Assembly (NCBI RefSeq): GCF_004331255.1
Contig: NZ_SJOF01000002.1
Coordinates: forward strand, 124,001-188,000
Direction: 5' to 3'
DNA: 64,000 nt
Origin: Acinetobacter sp. ANC 4173
GTDB taxonomy: Bacteria; Pseudomonadota; Gammaproteobacteria; Pseudomonadales; Moraxellaceae
Below the pieces are notes generated by a model. That model worked only from the letters and a program-made list of their open reading frames with translations, did not search any database and was not told the origin of the DNA. Below, piece by piece: positions 26,825-35,754 of this stretch. A program made the position numbers and the translations under genes. The stretch's first letter is position 1, and each line of letters begins with the position of its first letter.

Positions 26825-27418
26825 TCATCGAGATTGATCAAGTTTCCATGCTAAATTTTGCTGTACAGCGGGCCATTCATTTTTCAAAATACTGTATACA
26901 TAGGTATCACGTAAAATATCATCCTGTACTATTTGATGGCTTCTTAACACGCCATCTAATTTCGCCCCTAAGCGTTCAATTGCAGCACGACTTTTCAAAT
27001 TAAAGGACGATGTTCTAAACTCAACAGCAATACAGTTTAATACGTCAAATGCATGCGTAAGCAGTAATTGCTTCGCCTCTGTATTCACAGCACTCCGCTG
27101 CACAGACTGTCGATACCAAGTTGAACCAATTTCCACACGACGATGTTCAGCAACCACGTTCATATAACTGGTCATGCCAAGGATCTGACCACTAGACTGT
27201 TCAATCACCACAAAGGGCAACATACTTCCCTTGTACTGCAATTCAAGTCGTCTTTGTATTTCATTATGCATAAGTTCAGGCTGAGGAATAAAGGTATACC
27301 AAAGCTTCCAGAGTTCACCATCACACACAGCGTCTCTCAGTGCTAACTCATGCTCTAAACTTAAGGGTTCCAATTTAATGTTTTTACCCACTAGGGTGAC
27401 TGGCTTTAACCACGGCAT
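26825..27418 (-). CDS. GNAT acetyltransferase (RimJ/RimL-like)
   Basis: 197 residues. The order TLVGKNIKLEPLSLEHELAL, QRRLELQYKGSMLPFVVIEQ, EIGSTWYRQSVQRSAVNTEA and VEFRTSSFNLKSRAAIERLGAKLDGVLR is the Acetyltransf_3 pattern of RimJ/RimL-type enzymes, including the S-R-A-A-I-E-R-L-G-A motif. These enzymes acetylate protein N-termini, amino acids or polyamine-like compounds with acetyl-CoA. It overlaps the end of the PaiB-like gene by 13 bases. The pairing with a PaiB-type protein recalls the Bacillus paiAB operon, where PaiA is also an acetyltransferase. Confidence 0.87.
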   Translation of the reverse strand: MPWLKPVTLVGKNIKLEPLSLEHELALRDAVCDGELWKLWYTFIPQPELMHNEIQRRLELQYKGSMLPFVVIEQSSGQILGMTSYMNVVAEHRRVEIGSTWYRQSVQRSAVNTEAKQLLLTHAFDVLNCIAVEFRTSSFNLKSRAAIERLGAKLDGVLRSHQIVQDDILRDTYVYSILKNEWPAVQQNLAWKLDQSR

Positions 27419-28074
27419 GTTTCATCTACCTCTAAAGCTAATTTCTTAGATGCTGCCATCTTATGCATTGCTTCACTTATCTCCTGCTTGCCTGTATCAG
27501 ATAATGCATTTGCGACGCCAACTATATCTCGATGCTCTTTGTTCTGCCCCAATTTGGATTTGCCCTGAATTTTGGTAATTTCAATCTCTATCCCCACAAT
27601 GGCTTTTAACATTGGCTCGATATAACTTTTTGGCGCATCCGACATTTTCCATGGTTCAGCTTGCTTGGCTTCATGGGTACGGGTTAAACGTGCCACCACT
27701 CCACGTACATAACGCTCATCATCACGTATTTTGACCTTGCCATGCGCATGAATCACTCGATAATTCCAAGTCGGTACTTGCTGGTGATGCTCTTGTTTAC
27801 TCGGATACCATTGTGGCGAAATATAGGCATCACCTGCTCGAAACACCACCAACACTTCATCACCATCTTGAACATCTTGCCAAACTGGATTTTTCCTTGC
27901 TACATGTGCATGCAGTACACCCAATTCAGTCACCTCAGTATCAAGTTCAAAAGGCAGATGATTCGCATCTAAACCACATTGCCCATGCGTCAGCAAAATT
28001 CCTAAAGGATATTGTTGTATAAGTTCATGCATGATTTCTATGTCGGTTTCTTCAAATTCTGCGGGGACGTACAT
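27406..28074 (-). CDS. PaiB-family FMN-binding protein
   Basis: 222 residues. Start MYVPAEFEETDIEIMHELIQ, then AHVARKNPVW, AYISPQWYPSK and VPTWNYRVIHAHGKV: these are hallmark motifs of the FMN-binding split-barrel family called negative transcriptional regulator PaiB. The DNA-binding claim for the family rests on Bacillus genetics; the fold suggests a flavin or oxidoreductase role. It is first in a two-gene operon with the GNAT gene and divergent from a MocR regulator. Confidence 0.88.
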   Translation of the reverse strand: MYVPAEFEETDIEIMHELIQQYPLGILLTHGQCGLDANHLPFELDTEVTELGVLHAHVARKNPVWQDVQDGDEVLVVFRAGDAYISPQWYPSKQEHHQQVPTWNYRVIHAHGKVKIRDDERYVRGVVARLTRTHEAKQAEPWKMSDAPKSYIEPMLKAIVGIEIEITKIQGKSKLGQNKEHRDIVGVANALSDTGKQEISEAMHKMAASKKLALEVDETCRG

Positions 28075-28190
28075 GGTCGATGGCTCCTATTATGTTCCTA
28101 ATCTCAGTCTGTATTTCCTGTTGTAAATTGTCAGTTTTAATTGGATTATAAAAAAGAACCAGTTTATCTAAATTTTAGTAGACCAGAATT

Positions 28191-29681
28191 ATGGCAAGAA
28201 TGACAAAAGTCATAGACCTTCCCTCTATGACAAAACTAAACAAGGCCAATGGGCAAATCAGTACTCAACTCATTCATATTTTTAGAGCAGCCGTTCAACA
28301 GGGTGATTTACAATCTGGTGATGCTTTACCCTCTTCTCGTGAGCTAGCACAAACATTAAATGTTGCACGAGGTACCGTGATTGAAGCTTATGAGCAACTT
28401 ATCGCAGAAGGTGTATTTGAATCTCATGCCCGAAAAGGGACTTTTATTTCACAAACTTTAAATCATTCGACTACAGAGACGTTAAAAAGAGAAAAACAAG
28501 AAACCGACATCGCGCTTACATCAGCCGCACAAGCATTTGCAGAAATACTTAAAGAATTTAAACCTTTACCCCATCGACCTTTTGCCGTTTCTGTGCCCAC
28601 AGGTCGTACTCAACCGAATGACATGTGGCGAAAGTATGGCAATCAATACCGTGCTCGAGGCATTGCAGCACCCTCAGGTTATGATGATCCGCAAGGTATA
28701 TTGTCTTTACGCCTTGCTATTGCCGATTATGTTCGGCGCTCGCGTTCTGTGCATTGTGATCCTGAACAAGTTGTAATTACTAGCGGAATCCAACAAGCAC
28801 TTTATATTTGCAGTCAAATTTTATTCGATGCCAATGATACCGTTTGGGTTGAAGATCCTGCTTATCGCGGAACGACAGCCATACTTGAGCATTCATTACA
28901 TCATTTAAAAATCATACGTGTACCTGTAGATGAAGAAGGCATTCAGGTCAATACAGGTCGTACACTTGCGGAAAATGCCCGTGCTGCATTTGTCACTCCT
29001 TCGCATCAATACCCGATCGGTATGCCCATGAGCTTAGCGAGACGAACTGCATTACTCGCATGGGCAAAACAACAGAATGCTTGGATAATCGAAGATGATT
29101 ACGACAGCGAACTTCGCTACAGCGGTCTACCATTTCCTGCACTACAAGGCCTGGCATCGGATCAGGTTATATATTTAGGTACGTTCAGCAAAGTCCTGTT
29201 TCCATCATTACGTTTAGGTTATGCCATTCTGCCAAAAAAACTGGTTGCCCCGTTTTGTGGGCTAAGAGCATTGATTGACCGCCATCCACCTTCAGCCGAT
29301 CAACACGTATTGGCAGCCTTTATTCAAGAAGGTCATTTAGAGCAACATATTCGACGGATACGGAAAGTTTATGCTGAAAATCGTCTGCAATTAATCAATA
29401 TGGTAGAACACCACATTCCCAAACACCTTGGTTTTTTACAATCGGGCGATCAAGGTATGCATATGTTGCTATGGTTAGCGGATCATTTAGATGACCGCGC
29501 TATTGCCCAATCAGCACTTGAGGCAGGGATATCCATTAAAGCCGTTTCACCTACTTATTCAAATCAAACGAAACGTTCTGGACTTATTCTCGGATTGGGA
29601 GACTTTGATATTCAACAAATGGAGCAAGCCATAACTAAGCTTGCAAAAATCATTCACCACCATAACACCTTAAGAAACTGA
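28191..29681 (+). CDS. MocR/PdxR-type GntR-aminotransferase regulator
   Basis: 496 residues. The N-terminal GntR winged helix (about 15-85: LQSGDALPSSRELAQTLNVA, then RGTVIEAYEQLIAEGVF) is linked to a class I aminotransferase fold. The PLP lysine is in YLGTFSKVLFPSLRLGY and other PLP contacts are WIIEDDYDSELRY and TPSHQYPIGMPM. MocR proteins sense PLP, GABA or amino-compound adducts and usually control a divergent gene, here the PaiB-GNAT operon starting at 28074, 116 bases away. The target assignment is inference. Confidence 0.9.
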   Translation: MARMTKVIDLPSMTKLNKANGQISTQLIHIFRAAVQQGDLQSGDALPSSRELAQTLNVARGTVIEAYEQLIAEGVFESHARKGTFISQTLNHSTTETLKREKQETDIALTSAAQAFAEILKEFKPLPHRPFAVSVPTGRTQPNDMWRKYGNQYRARGIAAPSGYDDPQGILSLRLAIADYVRRSRSVHCDPEQVVITSGIQQALYICSQILFDANDTVWVEDPAYRGTTAILEHSLHHLKIIRVPVDEEGIQVNTGRTLAENARAAFVTPSHQYPIGMPMSLARRTALLAWAKQQNAWIIEDDYDSELRYSGLPFPALQGLASDQVIYLGTFSKVLFPSLRLGYAILPKKLVAPFCGLRALIDRHPPSADQHVLAAFIQEGHLEQHIRRIRKVYAENRLQLINMVEHHIPKHLGFLQSGDQGMHMLLWLADHLDDRAIAQSALEAGISIKAVSPTYSNQTKRSGLILGLGDFDIQQMEQAITKLAKIIHHHNTLRN

Positions 29682-29935
29682 AATTGACTCCATTAAATCA
29701 GATCACAGGTTGAGCACTATAGACATTCTTAAATTAAATAAGAGGTTTTATTAGAATGAATTACTATTTTTCATGACATATCGAGGCATTTCTAAACAAC
29801 AAATAAAAGATTCACTCATTCAGAAATGAAATCATGGCTCTATTTACACCTCGAAGATGTACTTAAATTTGACGAATCTTTTTATAGCGAACCATGTTAG
29901 TCAGTGGTTTTGGATACAATACAAAGTTGAAGCTC

Positions 29936-29979
29936 TACGGAGTATCTAGTGAAATACAATCATTCATAAATACTCCGTA
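29936..29979. repeat. 10-bp inverted repeat after the MocR gene
   Basis: TACGGAGTAT (29936-29945) and ATACTCCGTA (29970-29979) flank a 24-base loop, just before the end of the minus-strand gene at 29992. It may be a weak terminator for that gene. The rest of the 310-base gap at 29682-29991 shows only short broken frames such as MKSWLYLHLEDVLKFDESFY, which I cannot assign. Confidence 0.5.
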
Positions 29980-29991
29980 ACGCCATAATTA

Positions 29992-30527
29992 TTAGAAGTT
30001 ATAATTTCTATCATTACCTAGTTTTGAAAATTGTGCTTCCATATCGTTAAATGCATCAGTAAAGCCATCCAGTGAAATTTTATTCTCAATCAGTTGTTTT
30101 TTATTATTCTGGAATCGTGTGAAAGCATAATTCCCACCTTTAAATTGTTTAATCAGTTCGGAACCATTTCTAAATAATCCTTCACGCTCTTGGAGGATGT
30201 CTTGGTTATCTATATGAATAAAAGCTGGATTATCTTTTAAATGCTTTTCACCAATATTAACAATATATTGATGATTAACATGCAAAATAGAAATAGGTCC
30301 TTTACTCATAACACAGGCTTTCGTGTCTTCAAATACTTTGTATTGACATTTTATTTTCCAGCTAGCGCGGCCGAGCAATTTATTCTCTATTAAGTCAATG
30401 TCGGCATTATTGTTTAATTTAGCATTAACTTTTAAAATTAAAGAAGAAATTTGATCTTCAGATGCATAGGTATTGTTAGTAATAACTGAAGTTAGGATAA
30501 AAAAGGATAAAAAAAAAATTTACGCAT
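29992..30527 (-). pseudogene. Putative secreted protein, out of frame at a 10-base homopolymer
   Basis: An ATG at 30527 starts MRKFFF but runs out of frame in ten T (minus strand; 30509-30518). If the tract were one longer or two shorter the frame would give MRKFF, LSFFILTSVITNNTYA and then SEDQISSLILKVNAKLNNNA, i.e. a perfect signal peptide and a mature protein of about 157 residues ending GNDRNYNF. No other good start lies in the mature frame (only a TTG at 30378). The mature part (HVNHQYIVNIGEKHLKDN; LFRNGSELIKQFKGGNYAF) matches no family I know. It is either phase-variable by slippage, recently inactivated, or a sequencing error. Confidence 0.6.
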
Positions 30528-30690
30528 AATGAAATCCCCAATATTTTAAAAAAGCTATAATAATCAACATTTTTTTGATATCTATTGCTGAATGTATCAT
30601 TTTTATGAAATAAGTGTGTTTTTTTACAAATTAATTGAAATATGTTGGCTGTTACTCGTTTTTTTACTCAAACTGCCCTCAAGTTATAGA

Positions 30691-31075
30691 GGAATGAGAT
30701 TCTACTCACTCATCCGTATAGCCATGAAAATCTTAGTGGATACCGAATTACAAAAAATTTTAGACCAATACAAACATCATATTTTAAGTCGGTTCATGAT
30801 TCACCGAGCACCACAAAGTGAAGGACAAACTTTAACAATTAAGAAGCAACATTGAACCCAAATGGATAGTCAAAATTTATCACAGCAGTTTCTAACTGCT
30901 GTCAAAAAGTCGAATGCTGAGCCAGATTTAAAGAGCCTATAAATTCCTACTTTCCATGAGGTTCGAGCGCTTTCGATATTTATATAAAAGAAAGCTGGCA
31001 AGTCTGCATCGCAATTTAGGGGTCATACCACAGGAAAATGCCTGAAGTTTATGCATCTAGGCACAAAATTTCCTG
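30691..31075 (+). pseudogene. Tyrosine recombinase (phage integrase) C-terminal remnant
   Basis: One reading frame, broken by stops at 30853, 30940 and 30985, reads VDTELQKILDQYKHHILSRF, MIHRAPQ, LSQQFLTAVKKSNAEPDLKS, PTFHEVRALSIF and KKAGKSASQFRGHTT. H-E-V-R at 30955-30966 and G-H-T-T at 31021-31032 are the second catalytic arginine box and the histidine box of phage-type integrases. The frame slips just after GHTTGK, where the tyrosine would come. The N-terminal part is not visible. It is the dead tail of an integrase different from the one at 23080. The remaining bases of the 830-base gap show no gene. Confidence 0.7.
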
Positions 31076-31284
31076 AAATGATGTTCATATCGGAATTATA
31101 CTTCCGCTTACAGATGTGATGTAAGTTACACCTGCAAAATTCTATTTTAAATCATTGTCTTATATGATTTCTTAATGCTGTATTTTTTCTATAAATTGGG
31201 TGTAAAAATAGGGTTAAAAGTTAATAAATTTCATCAATATAGCCTTATGTCACGCATTTAAATAACAAATATCAATAAAAGCAA

Positions 31285-31314
31285 TTGTTAGTTATCCTCA
31301 TTTTTGCCTAAAAT
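31285..31314 (+). promoter_or_regulatory. Probable fdxA promoter
   Basis: TTGTTA (31285-31290) and TAAAAT (31309-31314) are spaced 18 bases and lie 44 bases ahead of the fdxA start. The match to sigma-70 consensus is good (4/6 and 5/6). Confidence 0.55.
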
Positions 31315-31357
31315 ACTGCATGAGTAATTAAAACCATATTTTTAGGTAGCTGTCGCC

Positions 31358-31681
31358 ATGACCTTTGTTGTCACTGAAAACTGTATTAAATGTAAATATC
31401 AAGACTGTGTAGAAGTTTGCCCTGTTGACTGTTTCTACGAAGGTCCTAACTTCTTGGTGATTAACCCAGACGAATGTATTGACTGTGCACTGTGCGAACC
31501 AGAATGCCCTGCAAATGCAATTTTCTCTGAGGATGAACTGCCAGAGGGTCAAGAAGTATTTATCGAACTGAATGCAGAACTTGCGCAAAAATGGCCAAAC
31601 ATTACTCAAATTGGTGACCAACCTGCTGACCGTGAAGAATGGAATGGTAAAGCAGACAAGTTACAATATCTTGAAAAATAA
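31358..31681 (+). CDS. fdxA: Ferredoxin FdxA (7Fe-8S type)
   Basis: 107 residues, the usual FdxA size. The first cluster motif is [20 protein letters not shown] (a [3Fe-4S]-type arrangement) and the second is [12 protein letters not shown] ([4Fe-4S]). The C-terminal extension ([14 protein letters not shown]) matches Azotobacter FdI-like proteins. It is a cytoplasmic electron carrier. It has its own promoter and a strong terminator, so it is monocistronic. Confidence 0.95.
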   Translation: MTFVVTENCIKCKYQDCVEVCPVDCFYEGPNFLVINPDECIDCALCEPECPANAIFSEDELPEGQEVFIELNAELAQKWPNITQIGDQPADREEWNGKADKLQYLEK

Positions 31682-31687
31682 GCCATT

Positions 31688-31720
31688 AAAAAAAGATCAG
31701 CAGTTGCTGATCTTTTTTTT
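31688..31720 (+). terminator. fdxA terminator
   Basis: AAAAAGATCAGCA pairs with TGCTGATCTTTTT around a GT loop, ending in eight T. It starts 7 bases after the fdxA stop. Confidence 0.88.
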
Positions 31721-31818
31721 ATACCAAAAACACACATTTGATTGCAAAATTTCCAAATTTATATAACCCTTTTCGATTAAAATAAGCAGCTATATTTCTA
31801 AGCATTTGATTTTCATAC

Positions 31819-32535
31819 ATGAAGCATTTTTTCAAGGGTGTGCTCAGCTTGAGTATAATCCCTTTGGTTATGATCGGATGTAGTTCATCTCCTTATAAAT
31901 CCGGGCAAGGCACACCTCATGGAAAACGTATTTTTATTCCGCAAGAACGTGTAATTATTGAACGCCCAATTCCCCCTAAAATTATTCCGTATACCTACAA
32001 CAGTTGGGTCGCTGCCAGTGATAACTTACGACGCGTACGTGAATATGAAGTTTTCCTAGAAAAAAATAACGTTGGTAATATTATTCCAACTTTTGAGTTA
32101 TTACGTACTGCCCGCGACTGGCAAAAATGTGGACGCTCTCAATACATGATTCCGACACGTGAATTATGGGCCAATCAGGTGCCGACATTAAAAGTTTTTA
32201 AATATCTTGTAGCATCGAAAGTATTAACTGACTTTGAAGTCACGTCCGTTTACCGCGACTTAACGCTAAACCAATGTGCGGGTGGTGCAAGCTCTTCACG
32301 CCACTTGTTTAATTCAGCCATCGACTTTCGTATTGGCCCTGAATATCCACAACCAGAAGATTACGCTTTTATTGAAAATACCAAATTTAAGCTGTGTCAG
32401 TTCTGGGAACAATACGGTCAAAGTCTGAATATGGGCTTAGGCTTGTATGCTTCTGGACAAATTCATATTGATACTCAAGGCTACCGTACTTGGGGTCCAG
32501 ATTTAAGTCGTTCCTCATCTATGTGTAATTACTAA
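31819..32535 (+). CDS. Peptidase M15A-type lipoprotein
   Basis: 238 residues. The signal peptide ends MIGC, Cys21, so it is a lipoprotein. The catalytic part lies at about residues 125-225: TSVYRDLTLNQCAGG, then SSRHLFNSAIDFRIG (zinc His and Asp of the S-x-H-x6-D pattern) and GQIHIDTQGYRTWG (second His). M15A peptidases cleave D-Ala-D-Ala or peptidoglycan cross-bridge peptides in the periplasm. A clear terminator follows. A role in cell-wall turnover is inferred. Confidence 0.82.
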   Translation: MKHFFKGVLSLSIIPLVMIGCSSSPYKSGQGTPHGKRIFIPQERVIIERPIPPKIIPYTYNSWVAASDNLRRVREYEVFLEKNNVGNIIPTFELLRTARDWQKCGRSQYMIPTRELWANQVPTLKVFKYLVASKVLTDFEVTSVYRDLTLNQCAGGASSSRHLFNSAIDFRIGPEYPQPEDYAFIENTKFKLCQFWEQYGQSLNMGLGLYASGQIHIDTQGYRTWGPDLSRSSSMCNY

Positions 32536-32550
32536 CCCCCAATCCCACTA

Positions 32551-32577
32551 CAGAGGTCTACGTACCTCTGTTTTTTT
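32551..32577 (+). terminator. Terminator after the M15 lipoprotein gene
   Basis: CAGAGGT (32551-32557) and ACCTCTG (32564-32570) form a 7-bp stem, followed by seven T. Confidence 0.85.
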
Positions 32578-32663
32578 ATTTTCAGTGATTAATATTCAGA
32601 GAGAATTGAACTCTGTCTAGAAATGTTTAAAATGCACTGATTCGATATTTAGGCGCTAAGATT

Positions 32664-33329
32664 ATGCAAGAAATGTGGTCAGAGATTGATAATTTTATCG
32701 ATACACATTTAATTCCTGAAGACCCAATTCTGTTACAAACACTTGAAAATACGGCTCAAAAAGGTTTTCCGGATCATCTAGCTGTCGCTCCGAATCAAGG
32801 CATGCTGTTACAAATGCTCATTCAAATGAATCAATGTAAACGTGTCCTTGAACTCGGCACTTTTGCTGCATACAGCACCATGTGGTTAGCCCGCGCACTG
32901 CCTGAAGATGGTTATATTCTTACCATTGAAGGACGTGATACACATGCCGCACTGGGTCAAGAAAACATTGACTGCGCCAATTTACCACAAACCATTGAAC
33001 TGAAAGTCGGACGTGCAGCAGACGTACTTAAAGCCCTGCCCGCTGATTTTGAACCTTTTGATTTTATTTTTATTGATGCCGACAAACAAAGCTATCCAGA
33101 ATACTTGGAACTCAGTTTAGACTTGTCTCACTCAGGAACCATTATTGTGTTAGATAATGTGATTCGTGCTGGTGATATCGTGAATCCTGACAATCACAAG
33201 CCAAGTATTGAAGGTATTCGTGAAACTTTTGCACGCTTGCAAAACCACCCAAGATTATTATCTTGTACAGCACTACAGACGGTCGGTAGCAAAGGGCATG
33301 ATGGTTTTGCAATTGCGATTGTAAAATAG
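32664..33329 (+). CDS. O-methyltransferase (caffeoyl-CoA/COMT-like class)
   Basis: 221 residues. SAM-binding motif I is KRVLELGTFAAYSTMWLARA (about residues 59-78), followed by ILTIEGRDTHAALGQENID, and FDFIFIDADKQSYPEYLELS with the metal-binding aspartate, then IIVLDNVIRAGDIV. This is the Methyltransf_3 family (cation-dependent O-methyltransferases acting on catechols and similar hydroxyl groups). It stands alone between two terminator-like structures. Bacterial substrates are mostly unknown. Confidence 0.9.
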   Translation: MQEMWSEIDNFIDTHLIPEDPILLQTLENTAQKGFPDHLAVAPNQGMLLQMLIQMNQCKRVLELGTFAAYSTMWLARALPEDGYILTIEGRDTHAALGQENIDCANLPQTIELKVGRAADVLKALPADFEPFDFIFIDADKQSYPEYLELSLDLSHSGTIIVLDNVIRAGDIVNPDNHKPSIEGIRETFARLQNHPRLLSCTALQTVGSKGHDGFAIAIVK

Positions 33330-33400
33330 CGAACAAAGCACAAAAAACACTCTATTGCATTTTTATTTTAAAATACAAGTATTTATAAACATTGTCCATA

Positions 33401-33429
33401 TAGTTATCCACATATAATGCGGATAACTA
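33401..33429. repeat. Inverted repeat between the methyltransferase and stress protein genes
   Basis: TAGTTATCC (33401-33409) and GGATAACTA (33421-33429) with an 11-base loop, between convergent genes. It could act as a weak bidirectional terminator although no strong T run follows. Confidence 0.5.
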
Positions 33430-33457
33430 TAAATCTGCGTCATCCATTCTAAATTCT

Positions 33458-34300
33458 TTATTTTGCAACCAAGAGTGGAACTGTTGAATTTCTAAATATT
33501 GTGGTGGTAATACTTCCTAAAAAGAATTGGTGAATTTTACTGTGGCTAAATGCCCCCATGACCACTAATTTAATATCATGTTCTCGCTGATATTCCAAGA
33601 TGTTTTCGGAAACATCACCATAACGGTATTCGACCACGACATCTAAACCCGCATCTCTTAAGAACTGTGATGGTTCATTTAAAATTTCAGGATGATCTCC
33701 GACGTAAAGCAAATGACATTGCAATAGACGCAGTAAATCACTTTGCGCAATTCGGTGCATCATCTTGATACAGGTCGGTGAATATTCATAGGCAAAAATA
33801 AACCGTGTAGGTGGAACAAATTTTTCACCCACTGTCAGTACCGTACTGTTGACGCCACGAATAAAGTTTTCAACATTGCCACCAATCGGTTTGTTACGCT
33901 CAGCAGAGCGCTCACCCACCCGACCAATGACTGCAATATCATCTTCTTTGAGCACATGAAAACTTTGTTCTAGAAAGTCACCTTTCTCCTGAATATGCGT
34001 TGCATCTAGGCCATATTTTTCTTTCACCATCTCAGAAATATGATTGAGTAGGTTATTACTATAATCTAGTGCTAATTGACTTTGTTTTTGTTCAAGTTCT
34101 GCCAGCTCTTTCAGTAACATTGCATTACTTTCAAAACCGATTACCCCGCTAATTTCACCTAAATGGTAACTGGCGGGGTAGTAATCTAGCACTTGTAATA
34201 ACACGAGTTCGCGTTGTGTTTGCTTTGCAATCCAAGCCGCTGCTTCTGCGACAGCATTGATGCAGGGAGAAGAATCTATACACGCTATTACCCGTTTCAT
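33458..34300 (-). CDS. Universal stress protein, tandem UspA domains
   Basis: 280 residues made of two UspA folds, as in UspE-type proteins. The first begins KRVIACIDSSPCINAVAEAA and the second about residue 155 (FIFAYEYSPTCIKMMHRIAQ). The second ends with VVMGAFSHSKIHQFFLGSIT and STVPLLVAK, the G-x2-G-x9-G-S/T-like nucleotide-binding stretch. These cytoplasmic proteins support survival under starvation or oxidative stress. It is monocistronic; no partner gene is indicated. Confidence 0.9.
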   Translation of the reverse strand: MKRVIACIDSSPCINAVAEAAAWIAKQTQRELVLLQVLDYYPASYHLGEISGVIGFESNAMLLKELAELEQKQSQLALDYSNNLLNHISEMVKEKYGLDATHIQEKGDFLEQSFHVLKEDDIAVIGRVGERSAERNKPIGGNVENFIRGVNSTVLTVGEKFVPPTRFIFAYEYSPTCIKMMHRIAQSDLLRLLQCHLLYVGDHPEILNEPSQFLRDAGLDVVVEYRYGDVSENILEYQREHDIKLVVMGAFSHSKIHQFFLGSITTTIFRNSTVPLLVAK

Positions 34301-34422
34301 TGTTCGCCTCTCAATTAGTCTCTGGGGACTATAGGTCTAGTTGTTGTCTCTAAACTTAGCACATCTATTCATGAGTTGGCATCTTTTGTGTAACCGAGAG
34401 TGATGAAAAATATACAATTATT

Positions 34423-35040
34423 CTATTCACGGTAACGAATAAAGCGTGCTGGGTTACCTGCCACAATTTCTTTTTCACTCACATCTTTGGTGACCACACT
34501 TTGCATACCAACAATAGCATGATCTCCTATTTTCACCCCGTCCTTGACGCCCACATGTGCACCTAACCAGACATCACGCCCAATTTCAATTCCTTGTGAA
34601 CGCACAGGTTGCTGGTAAATAGGTTGGTCTAGCTGCATCCCATGATCAAAAGCATATAAATGACTATAAGCAGCTATGCGTACTTGATCATGTAATTTAA
34701 TCCCAACTCGCCCACCATCCAAAATACAATGGTGATTGATTGCGACTTCATTGCCAATGTCAAGTGGTCCATGCAAAGTACAATCCGCTGCAATAAAGCA
34801 ATTGTCTCCAATTTTGATGGTCCGTCCACGCTCCGCAAAAATATGCGCCAAGGGCGAAATAAAGCAGTTCTCTCCAATCTCAACCGTTTCCATTTCTCTT
34901 AAATATTGTTGATATTCATTTTGCCATTGCTCCGCCCATGCGCGATGCTTCGGCTTTAAAGTCCAGTAAAGCCAAGGCATATAATTGAGTCGGTGTTTAT
35001 GCTGTTCACGATATTTAAGTAAAGGATCTTGTTCAGTCAT
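34423..35040 (-). CDS. Left-handed beta-helix acetyltransferase (maltose/galactoside O-acetyltransferase-like)
   Basis: 205 residues. After a helical N-terminus (LYWTLKPKHRAWAEQWQNEY) come hexapeptide repeats: ISPLAHIFAERGRTIKIGDN, IAADCTLHGPLDIGNEVAIN and IEIGRDVWLGAHVGVKDGVK, ending VGMQSVVTKDVSEKEIVAGNPARFI. The final GNPA motif is typical of CoA-dependent O-acetyltransferases of sugars or polysaccharides. It overlaps the end of the YigZ gene by 8 bases, so the two are co-translated. The acceptor is unknown. Confidence 0.87.
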   Translation of the reverse strand: MTEQDPLLKYREQHKHRLNYMPWLYWTLKPKHRAWAEQWQNEYQQYLREMETVEIGENCFISPLAHIFAERGRTIKIGDNCFIAADCTLHGPLDIGNEVAINHHCILDGGRVGIKLHDQVRIAAYSHLYAFDHGMQLDQPIYQQPVRSQGIEIGRDVWLGAHVGVKDGVKIGDHAIVGMQSVVTKDVSEKEIVAGNPARFIRYRE

Positions 35041-35635
35041 GTTGCTCTTCCACTAACTTGAGTTGTTCACGACCACGTGTAACATCACGAATCTTATCGG
35101 CTAATTCTGGAATTTGATGGACTTGCAACTGTAACTCGACAACAACACCATCTGCTGTGTATTGCTCTTGAAAGTCAATTCCCTGATGTTGCATTTCATA
35201 TTGAAAGATCGACCACTCCGAAAACTGACAACTAAAATGTGCCATTTTCTTTTCAATTAATTCAATTTTCTCTGCTAAAAGTAAACATTGTCCTGCACTG
35301 CCACCATAAGCACGTACCAAACCGCCTGTACCCAACTTTACCCCGCCATACCAACGGTTCACGAGCACCAGTACATTAGTAAGCTCATTCCCTTCTATGG
35401 TTGCCAGTATAGGGCGCCCAGCCGTGCCAGAGGGCTCACCATCATCATTAAACCGAACCTGATGTCCAATCTTCCATGCCCAACATTGATGGGTCGTGGT
35501 GATATCTTTGTTTTCTTCGAGAAAACTTTTTACCGCAGCCTCATTTTCTACTGGAACTGCAATGGCTTGAAAACGACTTTTCTTTATTTCTTCTTCATAA
35601 CTGACTTGGGCTGCAATAGTGAAAGACATATTCAA
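35033..35635 (-). CDS. YigZ/IMPACT family protein
   Basis: 200 residues. The IMPACT signature is IKKSRFQAIAVPVENEAAVK near residue 14, then THQCWAWKIG, DDGEPSGTAGRPILATIEG and VLVNRWYGGVKLGTGGLVRAYG. A DUF1949 C-terminal domain (HFSCQFSEWSIFQYEMQHQG) follows. Structures of E. coli YigZ suggest nucleic-acid or factor binding; the function in bacteria is not established. It is the first gene of a pair with the acetyltransferase. Confidence 0.9.
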   Translation of the reverse strand: MNMSFTIAAQVSYEEEIKKSRFQAIAVPVENEAAVKSFLEENKDITTTHQCWAWKIGHQVRFNDDGEPSGTAGRPILATIEGNELTNVLVLVNRWYGGVKLGTGGLVRAYGGSAGQCLLLAEKIELIEKKMAHFSCQFSEWSIFQYEMQHQGIDFQEQYTADGVVVELQLQVHQIPELADKIRDVTRGREQLKLVEEQHD

Positions 35636-35699
35636 AAATAACTAACAGGAATAGAATAATTGTAACGTGTTTCCATCAGCAACTTAAACCAAAGGGAAT

Positions 35700-35727
35700 A
35701 AAAAACCCCCATAGTTCTGGAGGTTAG
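35700..35727 (-). terminator. Terminator of the kdsD-lpt operon
   Basis: On the minus strand AACCTCC, an 8-base loop and GGGGGTT form a stem (one G-T pair), followed by six T. It lies about 30 bases after the lptB stop. Confidence 0.75.
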
Positions 35728-35754
35728 TTTTGAAATACATCTATCTCTGGTATT

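Noticed and set aside
30592-30855. Plus-strand 87-residue membrane-like protein
   Set aside because: Its second half continues through stop codons into integrase motifs HEVR and GHTT, so it is part of a dead recombinase.
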